A stretch of 64,000 nucleotides of DNA. Origin: Palaemon carinicauda. Its lineage: Eukaryota > Arthropoda > Malacostraca > Decapoda > Palaemonidae. The notes beneath the pieces are model-generated. The model had not been told where the DNA came from and did no database searches. It saw only the letters and a program-made list of their open reading frames with translations. The position numbers and the translations under genes are program-made. Below, in pieces: positions 42,928 to 53,821 of this stretch. Where the stretch lies: assembly GCF_036898095.1 (NCBI RefSeq), contig NC_090730.1, forward strand, positions 24,175,691 through 24,239,690. The letters are read 5' to 3'. Each line of letters begins with the position of its first letter. Within the stretch, counting starts at the first letter, position 1.

Positions 42928-43098
42928 CGAGTCAGATCCAAGGGTAGTGATGAGGTCGAAGCAAATCACACAGTTATCCGGGTGCCATACCACAACGTCT
43001 TCCAGTTGAACCCCACAAGGGGCATGAGATCGGCAGACGGAGTGGCCACAAGGCTGGTGTATAACAGCTGCACAGGCCGGCGTCAGACAATGCACCAT
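42928..43098 (-). CDS. DIRS Gag-like protein (element B), exon 1, zinc-binding
   Basis: 57 codons from ATG at 43098 to the donor at 42927. The peptide is dense in Cys/His: MVHCLTPACAAVIHQPCGHS, then CRSHAPCG, then WHPDNCVICFDL. The spacing suggests one or two zinc sites, comparable with the N-terminal cysteine cluster of Gag in A and D. It is not a canonical RING or CCHC knuckle. Its position directly after the leader and its phase fit the first exon of gag. Confidence 0.75.
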
Positions 43099-43120
43099 CT
43101 ATAAAAAGAATAGTATATGA

Positions 43121-43510
43121 GAAACTGTAATTCCCTTAAGTAGGGGCGGGTCCGGAGGACCCGGGCCTAACAAAGGTCTAACACAAGATTAGAGCTTAAC
43201 TGTAATATTCTTAAGTAGGGGCGAGTCCGGAGGACCCGGGCCTAACATAGGTCTAACACAAGATTAGAGCTTAATTGTAATATTCTTAAGTAGGGGCGGG
43301 TCCGGAGGACCCGGGCCTAAACATAAGTCTAACTTAAGACTAAAGTAAATAGTATATGAGAAACTGTAATTCTCTTAAGTAGGGGCGGGTCCGGAGGACC
43401 CGGGCCTAACATAAGCCTAACACAAGATTAGGGCTTAACTGTAATATTCTTAAGTAGGGGCGGGTCCGGAGGACCCGGCCTAAACAAAAGTCTAGCTTAA
43501 GACTAAAGTA
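43121..43510 (-). repeat. Leader tandem repeat with GC hairpins, five units
   Basis: Five units start with CTTAAGTAGGGGCG (43135, 43210, 43285, 43374, 43449), with periods of 75, 75, 89 and 75 bp. Each contains GGGTCCGGAGGACCC (one unit GAGTCCGGAGGACCC), which folds into a 6- to 7-bp GC stem with a tiny loop, and an AT-rich spacer. The array is between the 5' terminal repeat and gag of element B, so it would be in the RNA leader. Confidence 0.88.
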
Positions 43511-43586
43511 TAGCCATCCATTCCGGTCGAGCCGGGAGTATAAAAAAGGATGCAACAACAAAAATTTAAGACACAGGGTGTCTGAT

Positions 43587-43622
43587 TTCCCGGGGCGAGG
43601 CTAAGCCCCGGGCCGGGAAATA
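43587..43622. repeat. GC-rich inverted repeat in element B leader
   Basis: TTTCCCGGGGC and GCCCCGGGCCGGGAAA flank an 8-nt loop, giving a strong hairpin with an internal bulge upstream of the tandem hairpin array. Confidence 0.7.
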
Positions 43623-44589
43623 AAAGTATCCAAAACCAATTCGTATAGGAACTCCGGGGTAGTGATCTGTCATATAATCATCATAGGAACTGTTATAAAT
43701 TAAATAGGGGGGCGGAACTGTAGATAAGAACCGCCAACGGAACCCAGAGGGTTTCATATAACATAAACCAGTGTGATAAGTGAATATAAAATAGGGTGCA
43801 CCGGGATCCAACTCTGTTGACCGGTGGCCAACCAGACTAGACAGAGCCGAACCCGCCGGGACACCCGGAGGACAAAGTCCATAAACACTGAACTACCCCC
43901 TCTACAAGGAGGGAAGGCAACGGTCCCCTAGGGGAGAGGGGGAGAGAAGCCTAGCCACCCCCTAGCGATAGGGGGAGCATGGGGGAGGATCACGTGATAC
44001 GGAGCAGCAGGGCTACCAACTGACGATCCCCAACCAGACAGATCAAACGGAGTAATAGCACAATATTCATTATAATAGTAATAGCGTTGATAATATAAAA
44101 TAAACACATAAAAATTTTTGGGCAAGGCATGCAACATAATAATTAAATCACAAAAGACACACCTGATGGCTTAAAAAATAACATTGCCGCCTAGCACGAA
44201 GGTCGGCAGCCATAACGATACGTAAATGATATCGGCCCAAAATTTGAACCACGAGGGTTCTAAACGCTAAATAATGAATATCCATAATAACAAATAAAAT
44301 TTAATAATAAAAATAATACATATAGTAACACCGCGAGTGAAACTAAAAGCTCTCAAAACAGGAGTACCAACTGTAAATGGAATCAAGCAAGATCGGTATG
44401 AACGAAGTGAATACACTCCTATAAAACAAATATTAGACGATCTAGGTTGCTCAAAACACAGCAAAACACAGCTTGGTACTTAACTTAGACGGTGTCTCCT
44501 GGGAAACCGACGAAGAAGCCATAATCCAATGGAAAATAATCCAAAACGAGAGCACAACAAAAATGCGGGTTACTGCACAAGTCGTGCTA
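43623..44589 (-). other. Element B leader, no other feature
   Basis: Untranslated part of element B between the 5' terminal repeat and the hairpins. It includes a G-rich segment near 43925-43985 (CCCCTAGGGGAGAGGGGGAG). No conserved frame was recognised. Confidence 0.5.
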
Positions 44590-44857
44590 AAAGGAGTTTG
44601 GTTCTGAGCGGATGCATTGTTAGTAGTACCGAGTGAGGTTGAACGGCTCTCCTCTATTGGGGTTTCTGTCGTGGATGAATCTAAATAGTGCGGGACCTCT
44701 GGATTATACGCCCAATTTTATACCGACACCAATAGGTGAGCGAGCTAGTTAACCTAGCACTCCTTTACATTTTTTCTCTGGTATATTTAGCAGTAAATTA
44801 CCTAAGAATAAGTGCTAAATGGAGCTTATTCACTGGGCGGCACAGGTTCGAGCCCAG
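44590..44857 (-). repeat. Inverted terminal repeat of B, 5' side
   Basis: Partner of 37232-37505, nearly identical. It ends GAGCCCAGAAA at the junction with intron DNA. Confidence 0.92.
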
Positions 44858-44860
44858 AAA

Positions 44861-45473
44861 GATTAATTTGTTAATATGGATTTTTCAAGGTCTAACAGAA
44901 TTCACAATATTTTGGTTTTCTTCATTTTTACCATGTAATATCTGCATCACATGTCTGCAACCCCATGGGGGAAAAGTTTAAGCTTTCCCACCTGAGGGTA
45001 TAGGTTTACTAACTTAATCTTGCTTCCTTTCTCATTTATGTTTTAGGATTAATTCTTCTGGGTAAGCCTATGAGTGTACAAGTGTGACTCACTGGTGTAG
45101 TTAAACTACTCAATTAAAGAACTAAAGTTGAGCTCATTGAGGTCAATAGTAAAAGAAATGTTTGAGAAAATGTGAATGAGGTGGATACAATAAGGATGTG
45201 AACAAAATAATCAGGAGAGCCATGGGATGTAATTAAGAGTTGCCATCAGATTTTAAAGTAAATAAAAATTTAAGTTCTAAGTTCAGTGTCTTACCACAGA
45301 GCTCATTTAACCTATTTAATGATCTGGTACCTAACCCTAAGCAAAAAGGAGTCAAAAGACTTCCTACTGCAATGGCTGGTTTTGGAAGTGCTTTGCTAAT
45401 TAAAAACACAATGTAATTTGAAATTCGGAATACCAATAAAAACTCACTTCCACAAGGTATGCTGTACACTTAC
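44861..45473. other. EXOSC2 intron, donor-side part
   Basis: The original intron sequence between the donor at 45473 and element B. It is AT-rich and nothing else was recognised. Confidence 0.7.
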
Positions 45474-45608
45474 TTTACCATATTTGGTTGAACGTGCTGT
45501 GAGTCGTAGTAAACCGTCATCATTAATTTTTTGAACTTCAACACAAACAAGGTCCCCTTCACGAAGAAGTGCCCTCATTTCTCGCTCATCTTCAACACTG
45601 CTTCTTCT
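45474..45608 (-). CDS. EXOSC2: EXOSC2 (Rrp4), S1-domain exon
   Basis: 45 codons, phase 0 at both ends, with acceptor CTTTCACAG and donor GTAAGT. The peptide (RRSSVEDEREMRALLREGDL, VCVEVQKINDDGLLRLTARS, TKYGK) matches the second half of the EXOSC2 S1 domain, including the E-G-D-L and Y-G-K motifs. It joins in phase to LSQGT in the exon at 37027-37200 across an 8.3-kb intron made mostly of element B. Earlier exons (N-terminal domain, first half of S1) were not found up to 64000; they may lie beyond the window. Confidence 0.92.
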
Positions 45609-45855
45609 CTGTGAAAGGGGGGCGGGGAGATTAATTGAAAAGTTACGTATTATGACACTCATTTTCCCTATAGATGCAATCTGTTTGTTAAGTCTACACT
45701 CTATTTCTCAGAAGTTTTTTTCACTATATGTCATTGACACTTGTTTTCTTATACAGTAGTTTGCTAAGCATGTTGCATAAGATTTTTCATAATTCTGATC
45801 ATCCTTTGCATTTTCTCTACATCTTCCCAGACAGTAGCACCCTGTTCGTAATACT

Positions 45856-46345
45856 ATGTACGCAATTAATTCTAACAGTCATGCCTTCTCCATCATAAGG
45901 CTCAATACTAAACAGTATTCTAGAAGTTTCATTCCAGCTATGACCAAGTTGTGGAATAATCTTCCCAATCAGGTAGTTGAATCAGTGGAACTTCTAAAGT
46001 TCAAACTTGTAGCAAATGTTTTTATGTTACATAAGTCTCATTGTATAGTCTATATATGAAAGATGTTTAAATGTTTCTACTGTTCTTGAAATATTTTATT
46101 TTAATTATTCATTACTTCTCTTGTAATTTTTTGTCTCATTTCCTCACTGAGCCATTTTTCCCTGTTGGAGCCCTTGGGCGTATATCATCCTGCTTTTCCA
46201 ACTATGGTTACAACTTACCTAATAATAATAACAATTTATTTCAATTTTCCTCACTGATCTATTTTTTCCCTACTGAAGCCTTTGGGCTTATAACATCCTG
46301 CTTTTCCATTCAGAGTTATAGTTTAGCTAGTAATAATAATAATAA
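45856..46345 (+). pseudogene. LINE RT C-terminus with R1-type 3' tail
   Basis: The frame at 45856-46059 includes SRSFIPAMTKLWNNLPNQVV, the usual end of CR1/Jockey-like reverse transcriptases. Two consecutive copies of the R1 tail follow (CTCACTGAGCCATTTTTCCC, CTTTTCCAACTATGG, then AATAATAATAAC), ending in AAT units. It is a 5'-truncated dead copy and links R1 to a LINE 3' end. Confidence 0.65.
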
Positions 46346-46892
46346 TAAGAATGCTGTATCTTCTTTTCAATATACAGGTATCCCAAAAGGGAAGATGGCC
46401 CTGTCTGCCATCACATTTTTCTTGTACAATTCAGTGGTACCTCAGTATATGAGTTTACTTCATTCCACAAGCAAGCTCGCAACCCAAACTGCTCACAAGC
46501 TATCTATTTTTCCCATAATAAATACAGTAAAGGTAATTTATTTGATGCATTCTACACATTCATAAATACACGTACCCACTGACTTTTAAAGGTTTGTAAT
46601 GTTATTCAAAGAAGAAATTAGAAGCCTTGCATCGGAAATGAATACAAATTCTAAGGCTGAGTACAAGAAGGGCCAATGTCATAAAATCATGTTTTGAGAA
46701 AAACGCATTTGAAAGATTGCTTCCTTTATTAAAAATCAGGCAAGTACAACAAACGAAAGCTCTTTCTATTTTGAGACAGGTCATCTTTTAAAATATTATT
46801 TACTGACCAAAGCATTGCATTATTGTTTTTAATTTTAAAGAAAAAAATATATTAAACCAAACTTTCAAAATTTTATTTCCTGCAAATTGTGT
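46346..46892. other. No gene recognised
   Basis: AT-rich sequence before element C, probably still within the EXOSC2 locus if the 5' exons lie further upstream. Confidence 0.45.
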
Positions 46893-46936
46893 AAAATGAT
46901 ATTTTAATTATAAAATAAATTTTTGAATATACTTAC

Positions 46937-47092
46937 CCGGTGAATATATAATAGCTGCAACTCTGCGGCTCGACAGAAAACACACTAAAAAAACTCGCGA
47001 GCGATCGCTATGAAGGTTGCGGGTGTGCCCACCAGCGCCAGCTGTCGGCCAGATACCACTCTTGTATGTAAACAAAACCTTCAATTCTTCTC
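46937..47092 (+). repeat. Inverted terminal repeat of C, 3' side
   Basis: Pairs with 53232-53388 with about two mismatches over 155 bp. Confidence 0.92.
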
Positions 47093-47139
47093 GTCCCGCT
47101 GCGTCTCTATTGGGGAGGAAGGGAGGGTCATTTAATTTA

Positions 47140-47231
47140 TATATTCACCAGGTAAGTATATTCAAAAATTTATTTTATAATTAAAATATCATTTTTAAAT
47201 ATTTAACTTAGCCGGTGAATATATAATAGCT
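47140..47231. repeat. Internal complementary region of C
   Basis: Fused reverse complements of both ends, with the fusion at AAATATCATTTTTAAATATT. It predicts a circle junction with an A5 run. Confidence 0.88.
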
Positions 47232-47631
47232 GATTCACACCCAAGGAGGTGGGTAGAGACCAGAGTTAATTATGTTTACAGCGTATAAGCTAAGTGTTTT
47301 TTCATTTTGACAGTTATCAATATAACAAAACCAAAATATATAGGTACCTGGTAAGGAAGTTGACTTAGACGATTACTCTGCCTTGTAAGTCTGTCTTCCT
47401 CACGGAGCCCAGCGATCCTCTTAGGATGCTGAAAGACTCCCAGGAGCTGAAGTATCAAGGGTTGCAACCCATACAACAGGACCTCATCAAACCCCTAATC
47501 TGGGCGCTCTCAAGAAATGACTTTGACCACCCGCCAAATCAACCAGGATGCGAAAGGCTTCTTAGCCTTCCGAACAACCCATAAAACAATATTAAAAACA
47601 TTTCAAGAGACAGATTAAAAGGATATTGGAA

Positions 47632-49074
47632 TTAGGGAAGTGTAGTGGTAGAACCCTCACCCACTACTGCACTCGCTGCAACGAATGGACCCAGTGTGTA
47701 GCAGTCCTCGTAAAGAGTCTGGACATCTTTTAAGTAAAATGACGCGAACACTGACTTGCTTCTCCAAAAAGTCGCGTCCATAATACTTTGCAGAGATTTA
47801 TTTTGCTTGAAGGCCACGGAGGTTGCTATATCTCTAACTTCGTGCGTCTTAACCTTAAGCAAACATCGGTCTTTCTCATTCAAGTGAGAATGAGCTTCTC
47901 GTATTAAAAAAATCTGATAAAATATGACAAAGCATTCTTTGACATAGGCAATGAAGGTTTCTTAACTGAGCACCATAATGCCTCAGATTTCCCTCGTAAT
48001 GACTTAGTACGAGCTAAATCGAACTTAAGAGCTCTAACAGGACATAATACTCTTTCCAGTTCGTTGCCTACGATCTCTGATAAGCAAGGAATATCAAAAG
48101 ATTTAGGCCAAGGACGAGAAGGCAGTTCATTTTTGGCCAGGAAACCAAGTTGAAGTGAACAAGTGGCTTTTTTCTGTAGAAAAGCCGATGTTCTTACTGA
48201 AGGCATGAAGTTCATTGACCCTTTTAGCCGAAGCCAAGCACACTAGGAAAAGTGTCTTGAGGGTGAGATCCTTCAGGGAGGCTGAATGTAATGGCTCAAA
48301 CCTGTCTGACATGAGGAACCTTAGGACCACGTCTAAGTTCCATCCAGGAGTTGCCAAACGACGTTCCTTAGAGGTCTCGAAAGACTTAAGGAGATCTTGG
48401 AGATCTTTATTGTTGGAAAGATCTAAGCCTCTATGTCGAAAGACCGAAGCCAACATGCTCCTGTAGCCCTTAATCGTGGGAGCTGAAAGGGAGTGAACCT
48501 TTCTCAGATGTAAAAGAAAATCTGCGATTTGGGCTACAGAGGTACTGGACGAGGACACAGATGCTGACTTGCACCAGTCTCGAAAGACTTCCCACTTCGA
48601 CTGGTATACTCTAATGGTAGAAGCTCTCCTAGCTCTTGCAATCGCACTGGCTGCCTCCTTCGAAAAGCCTCTAGCTCTTGAGAGTCTTTCGATAGTCTGA
48701 AGGAAGTCAGACGAAGAGCGGGGAGGCTTTGATGGACATTCTTTACGTGGGGGTGACGTAACAGATCTACCGTTAGAGGAAGACTTCTTGGAAAGTCTAC
48801 CAGCCATTGAAGTACCTCGGTGCACCACTCTCTCGCGGGCCAGAGGGTAGCAACCAACGTCAACCTTGTCCCTTCGTGAGAGGCGAACTTCTGCAGTACC
48901 TTGTTGACTATCTTGAATGGTGGGAATGCATATAAGTCCAGAAAAGACCAATCCAGTAGAAACGCATCTATGTAGATTGCTTCTGTATCTAGGACTGGAG
49001 AGCAATAGATTGGTAACCTTTTGGTCAACGAGGAGGCAAAGAGGTCTATGGTGGGTTGACCCCAAGTAGCCCAA
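47632..49074 (-). pseudogene. Tyrosine recombinase of C, frameshifted
   Basis: Three pieces in different frames. 48127-49074 has the core-binding part and first catalytic Arg (SAKRVNELHAF). 47904-48215 is the middle. 47632-47883 has THEVRDIATSVAF and the nucleophile in ASFYLKDV. Compared with D there is one extra T in a T-run near 48170 and two extra bases in an A-run near 47905. Catalytic residues survive but no full protein can be made. Confidence 0.88.
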
Positions 49075-50260
49075 AGACTCTTGCCCACGTCATTGTGGAG
49101 GGTCCATTCCGTGGGTATCACCTGACCCCTCCGACTGAGACAGTCTGCCAAGACGTTCAAGTCCCCCTGGATGAATCTCGTCAACAGGGAGATGCCTCAA
49201 ATTCTTGACCATAAGAGAAGGTCCCTTGCGATTTCGAGCAGCGTGAAGGAGTGTGTGCCTCCTTGCTTGGAGATGTACGCCAAAGTTGTGGTGTTGTCTG
49301 AGTTGCCTCTACCACTAAGTTTCGAAGAAGCCTTCTAATATCATCAAGGCCAAGTGGACTGCTAATAGCTCCTTGCCGTTGATGTGCATGCTCTTCTGAC
49401 TTGAGGTCCACAGACCCGAGCATTCCCGACCGTCCAGGGTCGCACCCCAACCCAAATCCGACGCGTCTGAGGACAACACGTGGTTTGGGTTCTTGACTGC
49501 TAGGGATAGTCCCTCTCTCAGACTGATATTGCTGTCCCACCATTTCAGGCATGCCTTTACTGGTTCGGAGACTGGGAATGATACCGTCTCTAATGTCTTG
49601 TCCTAGTTCCAGTGAAAGGCTAGATGGAACCGGAGAGGCAGAAGGTGTAGTCTCCCTTGTGAGACAAACTGCTCCAGGGATGAGAGAGTCCCTACGAGAC
49701 TGTTCCAACTCCTGACTGAATAAACGTTTCGTTTCAGCATTAGTTGGACTTCGAGCAGGGCTTGACTGCGAATCTCCATCCCCAAATATAGAATAATCTG
49801 GGATGGGATCAGTTGGGACTTTTAGGTTGACCAAAAGTCCCAACTACCTGGCCAGACTCAACGTCCAATGTAGATCCTGCAGACAGTGAAGACTGGACGA
49901 TGCTCTGAGAAGCCAGTCATCCAAGTACAGGGAGGCTCGGATCCCCGATAGATGGAGGGATTTTGCCACATTCCTCATGAGCCTCGTAAACACGAGAGGC
50001 GCAGGACTGAGGCCAAAGCACAGGGCTCGAAACTGGTACCCCACATTCCTGTAAACAAACCTCAGAAACGGTTGGGAATCCAGGTGTATAGGAATGTGGA
50101 AGTATGCCTCCTGAAGGTCGAGAGAGACCATCCAGTCGCCTTCCATAAATGCTGTCAAGACAGCCTGGTAGACTTCATCGTGAAGTTTGTCTTGACAATG
50201 AACACATTGAGCGCACTTGCCTCTTACGTACTCCTGCAGTGAACATGGCTGCCAAATCAT
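48534..50260 (-). pseudogene. RT/RNase H of C, frameshifted
   Basis: The RT palm piece (49844-50260) has LDLQEAYFHIPI, CFGLSPAP and YLDD, then a stop. The thumb continues in another frame (49603-49785). The RNase H region (49190-49600) is broken, and the post-RNase H DLFASS/YAFPPF segment is at 48534-49184. The sequence upstream of the palm is lost or rearranged (50260-50300 repeats a GGAGCCATCCCTGA phrase). Confidence 0.85.
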
Positions 50261-50264
50261 GGAG

Positions 50265-52000
50265 CCATCCCTGAGGGACTTGTTCCTGCACAGAACGTGG
50301 CTGTCAGATCATTGGAGCCATCCCTGAAAGCCTTGTTTATGCATGACATAATTGTACAGCAAAACTTCAAAGGCTCGAAAACAGCTGTGAAGTCGACCTG
50401 TAAAATCTTGGAGCGTCTGTGGCCAGGCGCCAGGGAGAGTCTATGAGGTTTGAGAAGTCTATCTGGGCAGAGGCAGGAACTCCCAAGCCAAGAACTTCTC
50501 TCGTGTCATATCAGACTCTCGCTCTATAAGCCAGTTTAAAAGAAGGGAAAGCAAAGGCTGTCTCCCCCAAACTCCTCCTGGTGATAAACCAGTCGCCTAG
50601 CAAACGTAAAGCTCTCTTAGAAGAGCGAGAGAGCACTAGCTTATAAAACAACGGCTTCGAAGTAGCTAGGCCTAGTGTAAGCTCTGACGTTTAGGCGAAC
50701 GAGGAGCAGCAGTTACAAAAAGATCCGGACAAAGATCCTTAAAAATCAGCATGATTTATTTAAAGTCCATAGAGGGCTAAGCAGCTTTAGGCTCCTCTCC
50801 GTCTGACAGAGTCCTCAAGGGAATATCAGTAGGAGGGGGAACAGCAACTTCCTCATCTGAAGGAACCTTGTCCGATAATAGCTGAGTCTCAAGCAAGGGA
50901 GAGACCTACCGTGGTGGCAATGCTTTACAAGCAGAGTCCACACGCACTGGTGCATTAGTAGCGGACCAGGACGCAACGTCATGTAACTGCTTGACATTCT
51001 GTGAACTGTCAACAACAACAGGTGCGTGAGACCAGGACGCAACGTCATGTAACTGCTTGACAGTCTGTGAACTGTCAACAACAACAGGTGCGTGAGGACG
51101 CACAGCGTCCACTCGAGACTGCTTTGACCGCCTAGACTAAGCAGTCAAAACAACTCTAGAATGCGGAGGTTGACGCTCAGCGTCAAAACAAGTCAACTCC
51201 GATTGTTAGCGAACGTCCTGAACGTCAACAGGAGCATCAGCAAGTGGCCTAACGTCCAAATTTGGCTGAAAATCCACACGAGACCGCATCGAGTGTGGTT
51301 CTAAACAAGCTGACTGACATGACTTGGCTACGCCAACGTCAACAGGACGCACAAAGGAACGTTAGGGTGGCTGAAAGCCAGGATCTCGATGAGATAAACG
51401 GCTAGGCTCAACGGACTTATCGGCAGAATAGTCTTCCATAAGGGAGGCAAGCTTATTCTGCATGTCTTGCCGTACAACCCATTTAGGATCAACGGGAATG
51501 GTTGCGGTAAGAGACGAGGGTAACGTCTGTGACCGCAAAACCTTGCCTACAAAAAGACTCTCGGAGTCTGTGTTACGCTTTTGTTAGGCGGCGAGCAGTC
51601 TTCCGATGACTGCATAGGGTCAGAGCTGTCCTAATGGTTAAAACCAGGACGCTGGACCTGTCCTGAAAGGACTGACTTTCGCTTAAAGGGCCTCGAAACC
51701 TTGTTCCACGGTTTCTTATGCGAAAAGCCTTCGGATGACGAGGAGAAAATCGTCTCTCTCGCCTTATGGTAGGGGTGATCTTGGTAAGATACACCCGATA
51801 CCATAGAGGAAACGTCTGTTCGCTGATCAAGGCCTCTCGAACCCATAAGTCGTACGACATTACTTCTCCCCTGGGCTTGGGAGCTTGCAAGAGGTCCCGG
51901 ACTAGGCGAACGACAGGCACGAACAGACGAACCCTCGGTCGCAACACTGATAACACTTTGCGCAATATCACTTTATCACTACGATTTTCTGTTTTGCACT
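50265..52000 (-). pseudogene. Gag remnant of C
   Basis: Collinear with gag of D at low similarity. Phrases such as GCTTGCAAGAGGTCCCGGAC and ACGTCATGTAACTGCTTGAC align with D, but stops, deletions and a 66-bp tandem duplication (about 50985-51085) break the frame. No translatable Gag. Confidence 0.75.
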
Positions 52001-53231
52001 TATTTCACTGAAATAACAATTCACATTAGGTAAAAATAAAACTGATTTCTACCTGAAGCACGCAATTCTACCCTCATCAAAAGGTTGTAATTGCGAAATC
52101 AGTCGTATAATGCAAGCACATTAATACCAGCAAAAAACAGTAAACATATTTTAAGATAAAAAAATCAGTGGCTGGGGAAGAGACTAAACACTAGTTCATT
52201 CAAAACTACGTTTTCAATCTCTCACCGTACATTGCCTTGGGACGAGAATAAAAAACTAAAAACGTTTTATCCTTTCTCCCCGTACAGAGACTAGGGACGA
52301 GAGTAACTCGAGAACAACGTTACCCGCTTGGGACGAGATAAAGATCGGAACGTTTTCTCTCCTCTCTCTCCCTCCGTCTCTATCTCTCTCTCTCTCTCTC
52401 TCTCTTGATTTCGCACCTAAGAGAAGAGCCCACTTACGTTTCGTCAAAAAAAACAGGTTATTTGACCAAAGGAAGAAACTGAAAGGTTTTTCAATTAAAA
52501 AGTTCCTTTAAAATAGAATTTAAAACATTTAAGCTTTGAAAGAAGAATGAACAAAACGTCAGAATCGATTTACTCTTTCTGCAAAGTGAAACCGTGATTC
52601 TCTCTCTCTCTATCGTAACGATAGAGCGCAAACTGCGTAGCATAACTAAACTAAACGTTAGTTCATCTTTGAAACAGTACGAAGACTATTCAAAGAAAAT
52701 CTTTCATAAAATATCTATTAAAAAATATTCATTTAATAAGTTTTAAATCATTAGCTCTTTAAAAGCTATTTACGATTGAAAGGGCTCAACGTTGTTTAAC
52801 TTCGGTTTCCAAGTTAGGACCGCCTACTCCCAGGAAAGGTCGCATATAAACAAATCATTAAAATTTATTTTGATGTTTATTATAAATGGAAAGCTAATCG
52901 AAGAGGCCTAATAAAGGCGGTTGAGATATTAAATATATAGAGGAAAATCTATAATTAATTTATAACGTGATAAGATAATTGCTAAAAGCCTAAACACACT
53001 TCCGTACTGAGGGAAGGGTCGGCCATTTAAAAGTCAAGGAAAGTCCAAAAAACAATCCAAAGTCATCAAAAATTAAATCTATCCAAAAACGAGTTCAAGA
53101 TTTAAGTTGAAGATAAAACACCTGTACTGCGAAAACTCAAACCAAAATGAAGTACTGTACTTCACCAAATATGTTAAGAAAACTCCAGGTTCTACAGCGA
53201 GTATGAATACGTCTTGTCGTCAACGTCGACA
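52001..53231 (-). other. Element C leader region, (CT)n tract
   Basis: AT-rich leader between the gag remnant and the 5' terminal repeat. It has a (CT)n tract at 52375-52405 and three related phrases on ACGAGA/CGTTTT near 52220-52350. It is much longer than the leader of D, so it may hold extra inserted DNA. Confidence 0.5.
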
Positions 53232-53388
53232 GAGAAGAATTGAAGGTTTTGTTTACATACAAGAGTGGTATCTGGCCGACAGTTGGCGCTGGTGGGCACA
53301 CCCGCAACCTTCATAGCGATCGCTCGCGAGTTTTTTGAGTGTGTTTTCTGTCGAGCCGCAGAGTTGCAGCTATTATATATTCACCGGC
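53232..53388 (-). repeat. Inverted terminal repeat of C, 5' side
   Basis: Partner of 46937-47092. Confidence 0.92.
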
Positions 53389-53406
53389 TAAGTTAAATAT
53401 TTAAAA

Positions 53407-53821
53407 CAAAATTTTGCATTATTAGAGAAAAGTGTTTTAAACCTTTTGAAGTTAATCTATATCCTTCTAGTAGCTATTATACATTACAATATCTGTAAAA
53501 TTTTTGCTTAGAATGAAAAAAAAAAAAAAAAAAAAGACATCCTAAATCAATGGCTGAAGGAAAGTGAAAAAAAAATTACATTGATTAATTTACAAACACA
53601 AGTAGATTAATCAAATTCACTAAACAAAAATTGATACATTTTGGCATGTTGAGTAACATCCTGAATCAAAGGCTAAAGAAAAGGAAAAAACAAGAGTGAT
53701 TAATTTACAAACACGAGTATATTAATCAAAATGAATGAAAACAAATCTGATTAATTTTTGACATGTTGAGTTCCAATAGAAAAGTAATGATCCATAGTAA
53801 TTGTGTCATAAGCCATAACAC
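53407..53821. other. No gene recognised; short tandem similarity
   Basis: AT-rich, with a poly-A run near 53517-53535. Two related phrases (ATCCTAAATCAATGGCTGAAGG and ATCCTGAATCAAAGGCTAAAGA contexts near 53540 and 53660) suggest a diverged local duplication of about 110 bp. Confidence 0.5.

Larger units (their letters stand above)
37207..44860 (-). mobile_element. DIRS-like retrotransposon B, apparently full length
   Basis: A 7.65-kb element on the minus strand, in the same sense as EXOSC2, whose intron it occupies. Order: long terminal repeat in inverted arrangement (44857-44590), 1.5-kb leader with hairpin repeats, gag with a probable intron, RT/RNase H, tyrosine recombinase, internal complementary region, second terminal repeat. 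All large frames are open and the two terminal repeats are nearly identical, so it is young. It is only distantly related to A and D in protein and termini, so it represents a separate DIRS family. No target-site duplication. Confidence 0.92.
46897..53406 (-). mobile_element. DIRS-like retrotransposon C, genes broken, ends intact
   Basis: A 6.5-kb minus-strand element closely related to D in termini and proteins. The inverted terminal repeats differ at only about two positions, and the internal complementary region is complete. Yet gag is shredded and both RT and recombinase have frameshifts. No target-site duplication; AAAA is shared at both junctions (46893-46896 and 53403-53406). The contrast between fresh ends and broken genes suggests recent copying in trans. 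Confidence 0.9.

Noticed and set aside
43121..43510. Possible CRISPR array from regularly spaced palindromic repeats
   Set aside because: The spacers are repeats of each other, the context is a eukaryotic retrotransposon leader, and no cas genes are present.
47904..48215. Frameshifts in element C as sequencing errors only
   Set aside because: Some lie in homopolymers and could be errors, but the shredded gag and additional RT stops are not confined to homopolymers, so real decay is the better reading.
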